In this document: positions 50,324-59,711 of the stretch, in pieces | Numbering within the stretch: position 1 is the first letter of the stretch | Layout of the letters: each line of letters opens with the position of its first letter | Assembly: GCA_021774575.1 (NCBI GenBank) | Contig: JAJFIX010000014.1 | Location: 24,779-88,778, forward strand | DNA: 64,000 nt | Direction of reading: 5' to 3' | Source of the DNA: Alphaproteobacteria bacterium | Lineage (GTDB): Bacteria > Pseudomonadota > Alphaproteobacteria > UBA6615 | Notes under the pieces: model-generated | What the model saw: only the letters and a program-made list of their open reading frames with translations | The model's database searches: none | Told to the model about the DNA's origin: nothing | Program-made: the position numbers and the translations under genes

Positions 50324-50833
50324 ATGAACACTCCGGTTTTTGAGTCCGATGAGCATATTGCTGCTATCGATATCGCCCATGATGGCATCGTCCGGTATCG
50401 CAGCGAAATAGAGGCGGAGCGGCGCAAGGCGGTCGAGGACCTGCTGGCGGCCAATAAATTCCGCCTCGTGAAACCGCCGGGCCTATCTGGTCCCTACCAT
50501 CTGCGGCTAAGTCGGCGCGAAGATCGGTTGGTTTTTGAACTTGGCGCAGAAGGTTTGACCGGTGTCGATGGCCCGCCAACGATCAAGGTTCAAATAAATT
50601 TGGCGCCAATGCGCCGAACGATCCACGATTATTTTACCGTATGCGAAAGCTATTTTGAGGCTGGCAGTTTTGCTCGGCCGGGTCGTCTAGAAGCCATTGA
50701 TGCGGGCCGCAAAGCGCTCCATAACGAAGGCGCCCAGGACTTGCGCGATCGGTTGGCCGGCCAGATTGAAATTGATCACGACACGGCGCGGCGGCTTTTT
50801 ACCCTGATCTGTGTCATGCTGGTCAGGGCGTAA
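50324..50833 (+). CDS. UPF0262 family protein
   Basis: A 169-residue protein with DIAHDGIVRYRSEIEAERRKAVEDLLAANKF at the N-terminus and a highly characteristic C-terminal half: RTIHDYFTVCESYFEA, RLEAIDAGRKALHNEGAQDLRDRLAGQIEIDHDTARRLFTLICVM. I recognise this as UPF0262, a family I know only from alphaproteobacteria. Function is unknown. The gene starts four bases after livF, so here it is the last gene of the liv operon. Confidence 0.88.
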   Translation: MNTPVFESDEHIAAIDIAHDGIVRYRSEIEAERRKAVEDLLAANKFRLVKPPGLSGPYHLRLSRREDRLVFELGAEGLTGVDGPPTIKVQINLAPMRRTIHDYFTVCESYFEAGSFARPGRLEAIDAGRKALHNEGAQDLRDRLAGQIEIDHDTARRLFTLICVMLVRA

Positions 50834-50841
50834 ACGTATTT

Positions 50842-51396
50842 TTACATCGCCGCTTCGATCATCTTCAATAGTGGCGCATAACCATTCTCGGCAAGGGACT
50901 TTGACGCTGGCTCGGCATGGGTGGGTGGCAATTCAATTCCCAACCCCTCAATAAATCGGTTCATAAAATTGAATAGCGAAATAGTTCCAACAATTTCATG
51001 GGTCGCCTGCTCGTCCCAGCCGGCGTCGGTCATGGCGTCATAATCTTCCTGGGTCACGCCGCGCACGTCCTGGGTCAATTTGCGGGCATAAAGCAGCACC
51101 GGACGCATTTTTTCATCAATCGCCGACAGGCTGTCATCTTCTATCAGCCGGTCGACAATGCCTTCCGGATACCCCATTTTCTCCACAACCCCTGTGTGGA
51201 CGGTCAGGCAGTAACGGCAACCATTGAGCCGCGAGACATAGGCGGCAATGAGCTCCATCTCCGCATGGGTTAGAGACGAATTTTCATTCCGCAGTAACGC
51301 TTCGTGATACTCGATCAGGGCCTTTGCCGGCCCCGGCCAGCGGGTAAAAATATGGCGCAGAGTGGCATTGTCGGGAAGCGATGGCAAAAAGCTCAA
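50842..51396 (-). CDS. AhpD-like alkylhydroperoxidase / peroxidase-related protein
   Basis: A 184-residue CMD-family protein with the redox motif in LNGCRYCLTVHTGVV (Cys-x-x-Cys and a following His) and an upstream Glu in HAEMELIAAYVS, giving the ExxxxxxxCxxCxxxH arrangement of AhpD-type peroxidases. It probably reduces organic peroxides using the vicinal cysteines. It converges on the UPF0262 gene with a gap of eight bases and lies 29 bases downstream of the DUF3179 gene. Confidence 0.85.
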   Translation of the reverse strand: MSFLPSLPDNATLRHIFTRWPGPAKALIEYHEALLRNENSSLTHAEMELIAAYVSRLNGCRYCLTVHTGVVEKMGYPEGIVDRLIEDDSLSAIDEKMRPVLLYARKLTQDVRGVTQEDYDAMTDAGWDEQATHEIVGTISLFNFMNRFIEGLGIELPPTHAEPASKSLAENGYAPLLKMIEAAM

Positions 51397-51425
51397 TTTG
51401 GTTACCTCGTCAAAAATATCGCCGG

Positions 51426-52697
51426 TCAGGCAACTTGCTTTTGGTCGGCGGCCGCGCCGGAATAAACGTCAACGCCTGGGTGAAAATCGGACCAGACATA
51501 CCAGAAGATTTTGTTGTAATGGGGAACAGGCGCCAACGATTTTCCCTGATGCGTACCGCTTACGCACTGTCCGGTGATGGACCAGGTCGATCCAGTTTGG
51601 GTATCGGTGAATTCCCGGCCATTACCGCCAGCGGCAAATGTCAGAACTGAGCCATCGACGCTCCGGTCGTAGACCTGGACGTAATCGGTCTCGCCATCAG
51701 CGGCGATGAGAATTTGTGTGCCGCCCAGCTCGTCATGAATAAGCGGTGAGGCCTGGGAAGCGGTGATCGGATATGTCCTGGTCTGCCCTCCTATCTCAAC
51801 TCCGTTCACCTGAGATTTCATCGGTTGACGATTATCCTGATCGTGCTGCAAGGGATAGACCAGCACTGGGCTGGACGGGTCGATGACGTCGGCGCGGGCT
51901 AAGAGTTTCAGGTAAAAGACATCCCGCCAGGCAATTGGGCGCATCCAAACCTTGCTCTCCGGATAGAGCTCTTTCCAGGTTTTTAGGCTGCAAGCCACCG
52001 TCGGAATTGTCTTTAGCGGCAATGTGCCTTCGCGCGATTGGTTCTGGATTTGCACCACCGAGCACTGGTTGGATTTCTCGTAAAACACCATATTGTTGGC
52101 CAGTGCCGCGGTAATCGTAATATCCGGCTGGCGGAATTTATCGGCCATCGCATAGGACATTGAGCTGTGGGCGAGAATGCAATGGGTCATGATAAATGGA
52201 TCGTCGCCCTCGGGCTGGTAGACGATATGCGGGCGGCGGGCTAGGCGCGCAATATAGGCCCACGGCTTACCGGACCGATCGATGACGCCGACCACCTCTT
52301 CATTCTCGTCGAATTTAGCGGTCGCTTCGTCGAGAGAAATATAATTTGGGTTGCGGATCGGCTTAAACATCAGCTTGGTATGCATGAAAAATCCGAACAC
52401 CAAGATGCCGCAAAAAATGACAATGGCGCCGAGCGTGATCCAGGGCATATGTCCTGCCGCAAACCCCGGATAGGCCTTAAATATTGCCGTGGCCATCAAT
52501 GCCGCGCCGATCAATCCGACCCAAAGTGACTTACCATAGATGTAGCGGGCACCGGGGGCGCTGGCAGCTATCTTATTGGTATACATCAAAATTCCGAGGG
52601 TGCCGGGCAGCACGGCAGCAGCACATAGTATAACAGCGCCAAGCGCCATCCATGTCGAAGCGGTCATTTTTTTCTCCCAGCTAAAATCATCTACCAA
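51426..52697 (-). CDS. DUF3179 domain-containing membrane protein
   Basis: A 423-residue protein with an N-terminal group of three helices (residues 15-110) and a large external DUF3179 domain: NEEVVGVIDRSGKPWAYIARLARR, FIMTHCILAHSSMSYA, FYEKSNQCSVVQIQNQSREGTLPL, then AAGGNGREFTDTQTGSTWSITGQCVSG. Residues His and Cys in these motifs suggest metal or haem binding, but no function is established to my knowledge. An alternative start at 52667 (MTASTWM) fits the first helix equally well. Confidence 0.8.
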   Translation of the reverse strand: MVDDFSWEKKMTASTWMALGAVILCAAAVLPGTLGILMYTNKIAASAPGARYIYGKSLWVGLIGAALMATAIFKAYPGFAAGHMPWITLGAIVIFCGILVFGFFMHTKLMFKPIRNPNYISLDEATAKFDENEEVVGVIDRSGKPWAYIARLARRPHIVYQPEGDDPFIMTHCILAHSSMSYAMADKFRQPDITITAALANNMVFYEKSNQCSVVQIQNQSREGTLPLKTIPTVACSLKTWKELYPESKVWMRPIAWRDVFYLKLLARADVIDPSSPVLVYPLQHDQDNRQPMKSQVNGVEIGGQTRTYPITASQASPLIHDELGGTQILIAADGETDYVQVYDRSVDGSVLTFAAGGNGREFTDTQTGSTWSITGQCVSGTHQGKSLAPVPHYNKIFWYVWSDFHPGVDVYSGAAADQKQVA

Positions 52698-52774
52698 GCT
52701 TTGCTATATAAAAACCTAATTGTTTTATATTGCAAATGATTGATTTAGCAAAGAGTTGGTATGTGGGATCGATC

Positions 52775-53776
52775 TCAGGTCGATATTCCCAGCCGGGACC
52801 TGTTATGGCTGTCGGTGAACTCAACCCGCGGCCCCACCGGTACAATCCCCGTCGGATTAACGCTCACCTGACTGCCGTAATAATGATGTTTGATATGCTG
52901 GAGGTCGACGGTCTCGGCGATACCCGGCATCTGATAAAGCTCCAGGAGATAGTTCTGTAAATTCGGGAAATCGGCAATTCGGGCCAAATTGCATTTAAAG
53001 TGACCGTAATAGGCAAGGTCAAAGCGGACCAGGGTGGTAAAGAATCGCCAATCGGCCTCGGTCAGCCGGTCGCCGACCAAATAGCGGCTTCTATCCAGGC
53101 GGTCCTCCATTTCACCGAGGGTCTTAAACAAAGCTGTCACCCCGTCTTCATAGGCCGACTGGGATTTCGCAAATCCGGTGCGGTAGACGCCGTTATTCAC
53201 CGTTTCATATATCAGCTCATTAACCGCATCGATTTCCCCCCGGAGATCTTCCGGGTAGAAATCGGTATCGCTCCTGATTTCCGGATCATTCAGCCCATCA
53301 AATGCCGAATTGAACATGCGGATGATTTCTGATGATTCGTTGTTAACAATAGTCGCCTGCTCGTTGTCCCAAAGAACCGGCACCGTAACCCGACCGGTAT
53401 AGCGACTGTCGGCGGCCGAATAGATCTGGTGGACAAATTCGGCGTCATTGACCGGGTCGCCAATCACCCCAGGCGCCTCGTGAAACGTCCAGCCATGGTC
53501 AACCGAATGCCAATGGGTGACCGATAAGCCGATGATGTTTTCAAGTCCCTTTAACTTGCGCATGATCAGCGCCCGGTGGGCCCAGGGACAGGCGAGAGAT
53601 ATATAGAGGTGATAACGCCCGGCGGCCGCCCGGAAGCCGCCATTCCCCGATGGCCCAGGGTCGCCATTGGGGGTCACCCAGTGGCGAAAACTCGAATTAA
53701 CCCGATTAAATTGGCCGCTCTTTTCTGTCTTCTCCGGTTCCTTTTGGTGCCAGACGCCGTCGATCAATAGTCCCAT
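52775..53776 (-). CDS. Glutathionyl-hydroquinone reductase (xi-class glutathione transferase)
   Basis: A 333-residue GST-fold protein with the active Cys63 in SLACPWAHRALIMRKLKGLENIIGLSVTHW, which is the hallmark of the xi class (YqjG/PcpF). VLWDNEQATIVNNESSEIIRMFNSAF and YLVGDRLTEADWRFFTTLVRFD follow. It removes glutathione from glutathionyl-hydroquinones, protecting cells from quinone adducts. It might serve the aromatic catabolic pathway encoded 15 kb upstream, though quinones also arise elsewhere. Confidence 0.92.
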   Translation of the reverse strand: MGLLIDGVWHQKEPEKTEKSGQFNRVNSSFRHWVTPNGDPGPSGNGGFRAAAGRYHLYISLACPWAHRALIMRKLKGLENIIGLSVTHWHSVDHGWTFHEAPGVIGDPVNDAEFVHQIYSAADSRYTGRVTVPVLWDNEQATIVNNESSEIIRMFNSAFDGLNDPEIRSDTDFYPEDLRGEIDAVNELIYETVNNGVYRTGFAKSQSAYEDGVTALFKTLGEMEDRLDRSRYLVGDRLTEADWRFFTTLVRFDLAYYGHFKCNLARIADFPNLQNYLLELYQMPGIAETVDLQHIKHHYYGSQVSVNPTGIVPVGPRVEFTDSHNRSRLGIST

Positions 53777-53821
53777 TCGAACTTCCCTTGCGTAAAAATG
53801 GTGCGTAATACTGTGCGCCCC

Positions 53822-55954
53822 TTATTGCCCTTCCCGGCGCCAGGCGGCAAGCAGTGCCATCAATCCAAATACCAAAAGTAATGCCGCCGGCCACAAGGAG
53901 ATTTGCGACACACCGCTGATCAAGAAATCCTGGTTTGCCCGTAACCCGATCCACTGACCCGTGCCGGCAACTGTGTTGCCCCATTGCCGCCGGTCGGGTG
54001 CAGAACGGCGCAGCGCCGGAACGCCGTCCTCTTCGATCCAAATAACGGCTCCGCCGCTTGCTAGTGTGGCAGGCGCGAGTTTTGTCTCGGTTGCGGTAAC
54101 GTCGCTAAATTCAAGTGGATTGAGGCTGCCGACGGCGGCCAGAGCGACCCGTGTTCCGTCTTCCAGTCGATAAATACCGGCCTCGTCGATGGCCAGGCTG
54201 GCCCGGTCAGCGCCATCGGCGCCGGGCGTCAGGGTGATCACCTGGGTCCGGCCAGAGGGGAAAGTCACGGTTACATCTTGGTTCTCGGGAACGAGGCTGC
54301 GACGGACAATTTCCAGGCTGCCGCCACGTTCTTCGGCGGTCAGCACGTCTTCTTCGAGTTCCGGTTCTTTCATCAGCCAATGGGCGAGGCGGCGCATGAG
54401 TTCCCCGTGCGGACCGCCACCCTCATAGCCCCGCGCCCACAACCATATCTGGTCCGACATGAATTGCGCGACCCGGCCTTCACCGACCCGGTCGAGCAGC
54501 AATATTGGCTTTGAATCGACACCATCCATGACCACCGTGCCGCCGCTGGGTATGGCATCGATCATGCGAAACCAGCGACCCCATCCGGGTGTCTCGCCAA
54601 TTGTTGCGGGGGCGCCGGTTAAACCTGCGGTGACCGGATGGCGGCTGCCTTCTTCGGTGATCATGGCGTGAAAGCCGGTCTCGGTAACGCTGCCGGTCGG
54701 GGTAGCGGGTAGAATGCGCGAAAGGGGCGAGCTCGATTGGCTCAGCGGTGCGGCATATTCCGGGCCCACGGTTTCGAGCAGGGCGCCGCCATTTTCAACA
54801 AATTCGGCAATGTTATTGAGATAAAACTGCGGCAGTACGCCCCGGCGCTGATAATTATCGAATATGATCAGATCAAAGTCCGGTAGTTTGATTTCGAACA
54901 GCTCGCGCACCGGAAAAGCGATCAAGCTGAGTTCACTGACCGGGGTTGAATCTTGCTTGTTGGGCGGGCGCAAAATGGTGAAATGAACCAAGTCAACCGC
55001 CGGGTCCGATTTGAGCAGGTTGCGCCAGGTGCGCTCACCCGCATGGGGCTGGCCGGAAATTAATAGAACCCGCAGCCGGTCCCGCACGCCGTTTACCACG
55101 ACGACGGAATTATTGTTGAGCAGGGTCAGCTCTTGGTCGCCGGGCTCGACCTCCAGGGAAAAGATGTTCGTGCCGCCATGTTGCAGCGGCACCGTCATTT
55201 CGGTCTCTTGCCCGACAATGACCGGCATTCTGGCCAGTTCTTCGTCGACGCCGCGCCGCAAGGTGACCAAGGCTCGGTCGGTTCGCGTTGATCCTGGGTC
55301 GATCACTCGGAATTTGAGCGTGATATCCTGGCCGACAATGCTGTAGCTGGGCGCCTGGACGATTTCTAGAAACCTGTCGCTCTGACTTGGTTCCCCGACG
55401 ATCAGCGCATGCAGTGGCCCGCCCGGATCAAACGCCTCTATATTGGGTGGCGCATCGTGTACTTGGCCGTCGGTAATCAAGATGGCCCCAGCAAACCGGC
55501 GGCGCGGAATATCGGCCATCGCAGCGTTCAGGGCGGCAAAAAGATGGGTGCCGTCCCGTCGTCCAAAATCCGCCGCCCCATCATAGGTGCCATCGCCCGT
55601 CGTCTGGCCGGCGCCGAACCGAACGACACGCATCTCCAATCCCGGTTCATCCGCCAGTTTCGCTCCGAGCTCGGTGGCGGCGGCACGAATAACCTCGTCC
55701 CGGTCGCCGATCCCGGTACTGGCGCTCTGATCGATTAATATCAGGCCAATATCGCCGACGGGCTGGCGTTCTTCGATGATGATCGCCGGGTCCGCCAGGG
55801 CGATCAGCAGTCCGGCGGCGGCCAGGGTTCGCCAAATGAGACCCGGCGCCCGCCGCCAAATTCCCAGACTGAGAATAATTGCGGCGAGGATGGCCAGGCA
55901 GGCGAGCGCGGTCCAGCCAAGAAGGGGGCTCCAGCCGATTGTCACAGCGTTCAT
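53822..55954 (-). CDS. Large membrane protein with VWA-like and glutamine-amidotransferase-like domains
   Basis: The 710-residue protein has two N-terminal helices, then a von Willebrand A-like domain (LILIDQSASTGIGDRDEVI with a DxSxS metal site near residue 73), and an Ig-like stretch. A class I amidotransferase-like segment follows (LIIFDNYQRRGVLPQFYLNNIAEFVENGGALLE, near 355), and a final helix ends the protein (ISLWPAALLLVFGLMALLAAW). It is the third gene after moxR in the MoxR-DUF58-DUF4159-VWA operon, with a two-base gap. These operons are linked to protein maturation or envelope stress; the exact role here is unknown. Confidence 0.85.
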   Translation of the reverse strand: MNAVTIGWSPLLGWTALACLAILAAIILSLGIWRRAPGLIWRTLAAAGLLIALADPAIIIEERQPVGDIGLILIDQSASTGIGDRDEVIRAAATELGAKLADEPGLEMRVVRFGAGQTTGDGTYDGAADFGRRDGTHLFAALNAAMADIPRRRFAGAILITDGQVHDAPPNIEAFDPGGPLHALIVGEPSQSDRFLEIVQAPSYSIVGQDITLKFRVIDPGSTRTDRALVTLRRGVDEELARMPVIVGQETEMTVPLQHGGTNIFSLEVEPGDQELTLLNNNSVVVVNGVRDRLRVLLISGQPHAGERTWRNLLKSDPAVDLVHFTILRPPNKQDSTPVSELSLIAFPVRELFEIKLPDFDLIIFDNYQRRGVLPQFYLNNIAEFVENGGALLETVGPEYAAPLSQSSSPLSRILPATPTGSVTETGFHAMITEEGSRHPVTAGLTGAPATIGETPGWGRWFRMIDAIPSGGTVVMDGVDSKPILLLDRVGEGRVAQFMSDQIWLWARGYEGGGPHGELMRRLAHWLMKEPELEEDVLTAEERGGSLEIVRRSLVPENQDVTVTFPSGRTQVITLTPGADGADRASLAIDEAGIYRLEDGTRVALAAVGSLNPLEFSDVTATETKLAPATLASGGAVIWIEEDGVPALRRSAPDRRQWGNTVAGTGQWIGLRANQDFLISGVSQISLWPAALLLVFGLMALLAAWRREGQ

Positions 55955-55956
55955 CT

Positions 55957-58737
55957 TTATTGCCCCAACCGGTCGAGGATTGCCGGAATATGAACCTGAT
56001 CGGCCTTGTAGTTACCGGTCAGCGAATACATGATCAAATTGACGCCGAAGCGCAGCGCCATTTCCCGTTGTCGTTCGCCCCCCGGCGACACCGGATAGCG
56101 CGCTCGTCCAATCGCGTCGGTCGCCCAGGCTGCGGCAAAATCATTAGATCCGACAATGACCGGCGACACACCGTCATTGATATGTTCGTTGGGACGCTGC
56201 ACCCAAAGTTCGCCGCCGACCCAGCGGCCCGGAAAATCTTGAAGCAGGTAAAATGATTTGGTCAAAACATGGGTCTCGGGAACCGGTTGCAGGGACGGGA
56301 TATCGAGATTGCCGACAAGTTCGCGTAAACGAGCTACACCTGGACTGCCAGTGCCCCCGCTGGAAAATTGCTGGTCGGCGGTGTCGAACAAAATCATTCC
56401 GCCATTGCGCAAATATTGATTAATCCGCTCCAGCGCGATCCCCGAAAGATCTGCTTGACCGGGCACAATGCGCCAGTAGATGAAGGAAAAAAAGGCCAGC
56501 TCGTCGGTGGCCGGGTCAAGGCCGGCGGGAGGGGCGGGCTCGATCGAAGTTCGCGCATTGAGGATGGCGCTGAGGCCGGTCAACCCGTCTTTTGAAATTG
56601 CGTCAGCCTCGGCAATACCGGTCACTATATATCCCAACCGCACCGCACCGGCGGCTTCGATGGCGAACTGCTCCGGATCGCCGCTCAATTCCTGGGCCCA
56701 GCTACGCGGCGCCAGGGCAGGTGCTGCTAAGAGAATAAAAGCTATGGCAAGTGAGGTAGCGGCGCGTCCTCCCGATTGCCGGCGTGGCGTGGGCATAAGG
56801 CCGCGCAGCACCAGTCCAATGACAAAATCGGCCAGCAACAGGAGCAAAGCGGCGGTCAAGAACCATGGCTTGAGGTCGACCTCGCGGACCTGGGCAAACG
56901 ACTCGGCGATGACGCCGTCTGGCAGATCGGCATTGCTGGCGCCAAAGAGCGACGTTACCGCGCCAAGGCTGGGCCCAAGGTTGAGCGCCCGGCGGGCCAA
57001 ATCCGTGCCGTAATATCCCGGTGGTGTCGCCGGGCCGATTTGTGCCTGGGAAAACTGGGAAGAGAGGATCGAGGTGGCAATTGGTGAGGGTTCGTTAAAC
57101 CGCCCAAATCCATCCAGGCTGAGCAGCGGCGCCAATGCCAGATCACCGGAAACATCCGCCACCCCCTGGCTCAATCCTAAAATACGCCGCAGCATGTCGA
57201 CATAAAGCCCCGACAGGGCAAGGTTCGACCAAGTTGTGTTGGCGGTGGTGTGAAAGAGAATGAGCCAACCCGCCCCCTTTCGTTCCGCAGTAATTAGTGG
57301 TGTGCCATCGACCAGTCGGGCCCAGGTTTTTCCGGCTAGCTCGGGACCGGGTTCGGCCAGCACCTGGCGGGTGACCGTAACATCGTCTTGTATCGCCAGG
57401 CCGGCAAAAGGGCTCGTCGCGTCAAACGGGGCCAATGTCAACGGGTCGGCCCAGCTCATAATGCCGCCAAAAGTGCGTCCCCCTTGGCGCAAAATGGTGG
57501 GCAATAATGTGTCGCCGCCTTCGGCCAGCCGGGGACCGGCAAATCGGACCAGCACACCGCCCTGGTCGAGCCAGGTGCTCAAATTCTCAGTTTCCTCGTC
57601 GGTCAGAGTGCCGACATCGGCCAATATCATCACTGCAAGCTGGCGCGCCAGTAATTCGCGGACCGAGCCGTCGCGTAGCTCGGCATAGGGGGTGAGGGCG
57701 CGGTCGAGATAATATCGATCCCCGACCAGGGTCTGGTCTTGCTCGGCGCCGCTGCCCGAAATAATGCCAACCGGGCGGCGACGGAATTGCTCGTCAATCA
57801 AGATCACCGAGGCCGCGCTGGTATCGCCCTCGACCGAAAAACGGGCGATTGCATTGCGCATTTCCGCCGGTAGCTCAATTGCCGTTTCCGCGCGCGTTTC
57901 TCCAGCGTCAAATTGCAGGTTGAGTTGGGCGAGGATGCGCCCATCTTCACCCAGCGCCTGGATGACTTTTGTGCTCGCGGCCAGCGACCCGGCTCGTCTT
58001 GCGCCTATCGTTACCCGACCCGGTTGGATGGAGGGTCGTTCGAGTATGGTCGCCAATGCATAGTCGGGGGGCGTAACCAGATGGACATCGCCCCAGCGGC
58101 CCAGAGTGTCTACAAAATCGGAACCATTACTACCTTCGGCGGCAATGCCGCTTGCCAGCCAATATATATTGGCGGTGCCTTCGTTATCGAAATTCGGGGC
58201 GAAGACGGCCAATGCCTCTGCCGCGCCGGTATAATCGGCGCTCCAGGGTTTCGGCGCTAGTGCCTGAACCCGGCGGCGGGCATCGGCGGCGCGGGTGAGC
58301 CCGTCGATTTGGGGTGCCTCGCCATTGATCCCCGGTGCGGTGGACAGAACCAATACCGGCAGCGATTGGCGTTCGGCTTGATCGATAAGGTCGGCGGTCA
58401 TTGCCTGCACGTCATCCCAAGATTGAGCGGCGGCCCAGTCATCATCGATGATCAAGACGAGCGGCCCGTCGCCATCGAGGGCGGCGCCGGGGTTGAGTAA
58501 TGGATGGGCCAAACCGATGATCAGCGCGGCCGCCAAGATCAATCGCAAAGCCAGCAGCCACCAGGGGGTGCGGTGTGGCGTTTCTTCCGTCTGCTCCAGG
58601 CCGAATAACAGGCGGATTGCCGGAAATGGGATCAGCCTGGGGGCCGGCGGCACGGCGCGCAATAGCCACCATAAAAGCGGCAGGGCCATCAGGCCGAGCA
58701 GCAACCACGGAGCGGCGAATGCAAAACTACTCAACAT
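55957..58737 (-). CDS. BatA-like / DUF4159 membrane protein
   Basis: A 926-residue protein. The N-terminus (FAFAAPWLLLGLMALPLLWWLLRAVPPAP) is the BatA domain with two helices, followed by a VWA-like region (LVLIIDDDWAAAQSWDDV). A large periplasmic part contains a GATase-like segment (LTDEETENLSTWLDQGGVLVRFAGPRL). A central helix follows at about 645, and the C-terminal DUF4159 domain contains DELAFFSFIYWRI and INQYLRNGGMILFDTADQQF. It is translated just before the 710-residue protein and probably forms a membrane complex with it, regulated by the MoxR ATPase. Confidence 0.85.
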   Translation of the reverse strand: MLSSFAFAAPWLLLGLMALPLLWWLLRAVPPAPRLIPFPAIRLLFGLEQTEETPHRTPWWLLALRLILAAALIIGLAHPLLNPGAALDGDGPLVLIIDDDWAAAQSWDDVQAMTADLIDQAERQSLPVLVLSTAPGINGEAPQIDGLTRAADARRRVQALAPKPWSADYTGAAEALAVFAPNFDNEGTANIYWLASGIAAEGSNGSDFVDTLGRWGDVHLVTPPDYALATILERPSIQPGRVTIGARRAGSLAASTKVIQALGEDGRILAQLNLQFDAGETRAETAIELPAEMRNAIARFSVEGDTSAASVILIDEQFRRRPVGIISGSGAEQDQTLVGDRYYLDRALTPYAELRDGSVRELLARQLAVMILADVGTLTDEETENLSTWLDQGGVLVRFAGPRLAEGGDTLLPTILRQGGRTFGGIMSWADPLTLAPFDATSPFAGLAIQDDVTVTRQVLAEPGPELAGKTWARLVDGTPLITAERKGAGWLILFHTTANTTWSNLALSGLYVDMLRRILGLSQGVADVSGDLALAPLLSLDGFGRFNEPSPIATSILSSQFSQAQIGPATPPGYYGTDLARRALNLGPSLGAVTSLFGASNADLPDGVIAESFAQVREVDLKPWFLTAALLLLLADFVIGLVLRGLMPTPRRQSGGRAATSLAIAFILLAAPALAPRSWAQELSGDPEQFAIEAAGAVRLGYIVTGIAEADAISKDGLTGLSAILNARTSIEPAPPAGLDPATDELAFFSFIYWRIVPGQADLSGIALERINQYLRNGGMILFDTADQQFSSGGTGSPGVARLRELVGNLDIPSLQPVPETHVLTKSFYLLQDFPGRWVGGELWVQRPNEHINDGVSPVIVGSNDFAAAWATDAIGRARYPVSPGGERQREMALRFGVNLIMYSLTGNYKADQVHIPAILDRLGQ

Positions 58738-58741
58738 CTGT

Positions 58742-59674
58742 TCAAAGCTCTGGCTGGTTGGTCATGACGCCATAGAGCGCCAGCAAAGTCGGTTCCGGCG
58801 GTCGGTCCGTGTGGTGGATGGCAAAGCTCCACCCGGTCAGCCGCGCCAAGTCCGCCAGTGCCGCCTGATGCCGGGTGAGGCGTTCGAGATAATCGGTGCG
58901 CAGGCTTTCGGCCCGTCCAACCAGCAAATTGCCTTCCGCCTCCAGCCCTTCAAACCGGCTGCGGCCGGTAAACGGCATGCTGGTCTCGGCGGGGTCGAGG
59001 ATTTGCAAGAGATGGCCGCGCACTCCGCGATCGCCAAAGGCGCGCAGGTGCTTTTCAATATCGGGTAAAGGCGATAAAAAATCGCCGATCAGCACCAGTG
59101 AGGCGTGGCGGGGCAAGGGCGCTTCCGGGGGCAATCCGTCATCACTCGCATCTTTGGTCACATGGTCTTTGGTCACATGGTCAACTGCCAGCGATGCGCA
59201 GAGCCGGTTAAATGCAGCTCGACCGCCGGTCGGCGGGGCCGGGTTACCGATCAGCGCAATGCGTTCACCGCCGCGCACCAGTAAAGACATTGCCGCCATG
59301 GTAATCAGGTCGGCATGATCGCGTTTGGTTGGCAGGGAATTGTCCGAGCGATAGTTCATTGACGCAGACCCGTCGCGCCACAGCCAAATCGATTGGGCTG
59401 CATCCCATTCGGTTTCACGCACATAAACATGGTCGCCCCGGGCCGAGCGCCGCCAATCGATACGGTTGGGCAGGTCGCTTGGTTCATACCGGCGATATTG
59501 CCAAAAGGTTTCGCCAAGCCCCACCCGCCGCCGACCGTGAATGCCTTGGGCCACCGTGTCGGCAACATGCTCGGCCGCGACTTGCAACGCCGGCAAAGTG
59601 GCGGCAAGGGTTTCGGCACGGTGCTGGAATGCCGCTATTCTCGCGCCGTCGCTGGCCTGGGTCGCTTCACTCAT
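58742..59674 (-). CDS. DUF58 domain-containing protein
   Basis: About 310 residues with GRRRVGLGETFWQYRRYEPSDLPNRIDWRRSARGDHVYVRETEWD near residue 50-95, the clear DUF58 signature, followed by a VWA-like domain (SIWLWRDGSASMNY). DUF58 proteins act with MoxR ATPases. A start at 59692 would add six residues. Residues HVTKDHVTKD come from a 15-base tandem duplication in the linker. The moxR gene is 20 to 38 bases upstream. Confidence 0.9.
   Translation of the reverse strand: MSEATQASDGARIAAFQHRAETLAATLPALQVAAEHVADTVAQGIHGRRRVGLGETFWQYRRYEPSDLPNRIDWRRSARGDHVYVRETEWDAAQSIWLWRDGSASMNYRSDNSLPTKRDHADLITMAAMSLLVRGGERIALIGNPAPPTGGRAAFNRLCASLAVDHVTKDHVTKDASDDGLPPEAPLPRHASLVLIGDFLSPLPDIEKHLRAFGDRGVRGHLLQILDPAETSMPFTGRSRFEGLEAEGNLLVGRAESLRTDYLERLTRHQAALADLARLTGWSFAIHHTDRPPEPTLLALYGVMTNQPEL
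59151..59180. repeat. 15-base tandem duplication in the DUF58 gene
   Basis: Two identical adjacent copies of TCTTTGGTCACATGG. On the coding strand they duplicate the pentapeptide HVTKD in a linker. The frame is kept. Confidence 0.95.
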
Positions 59675-59711
59675 AATAGTGTGTCGCATCACTCATAAAA
59701 TACAGTCCGGT

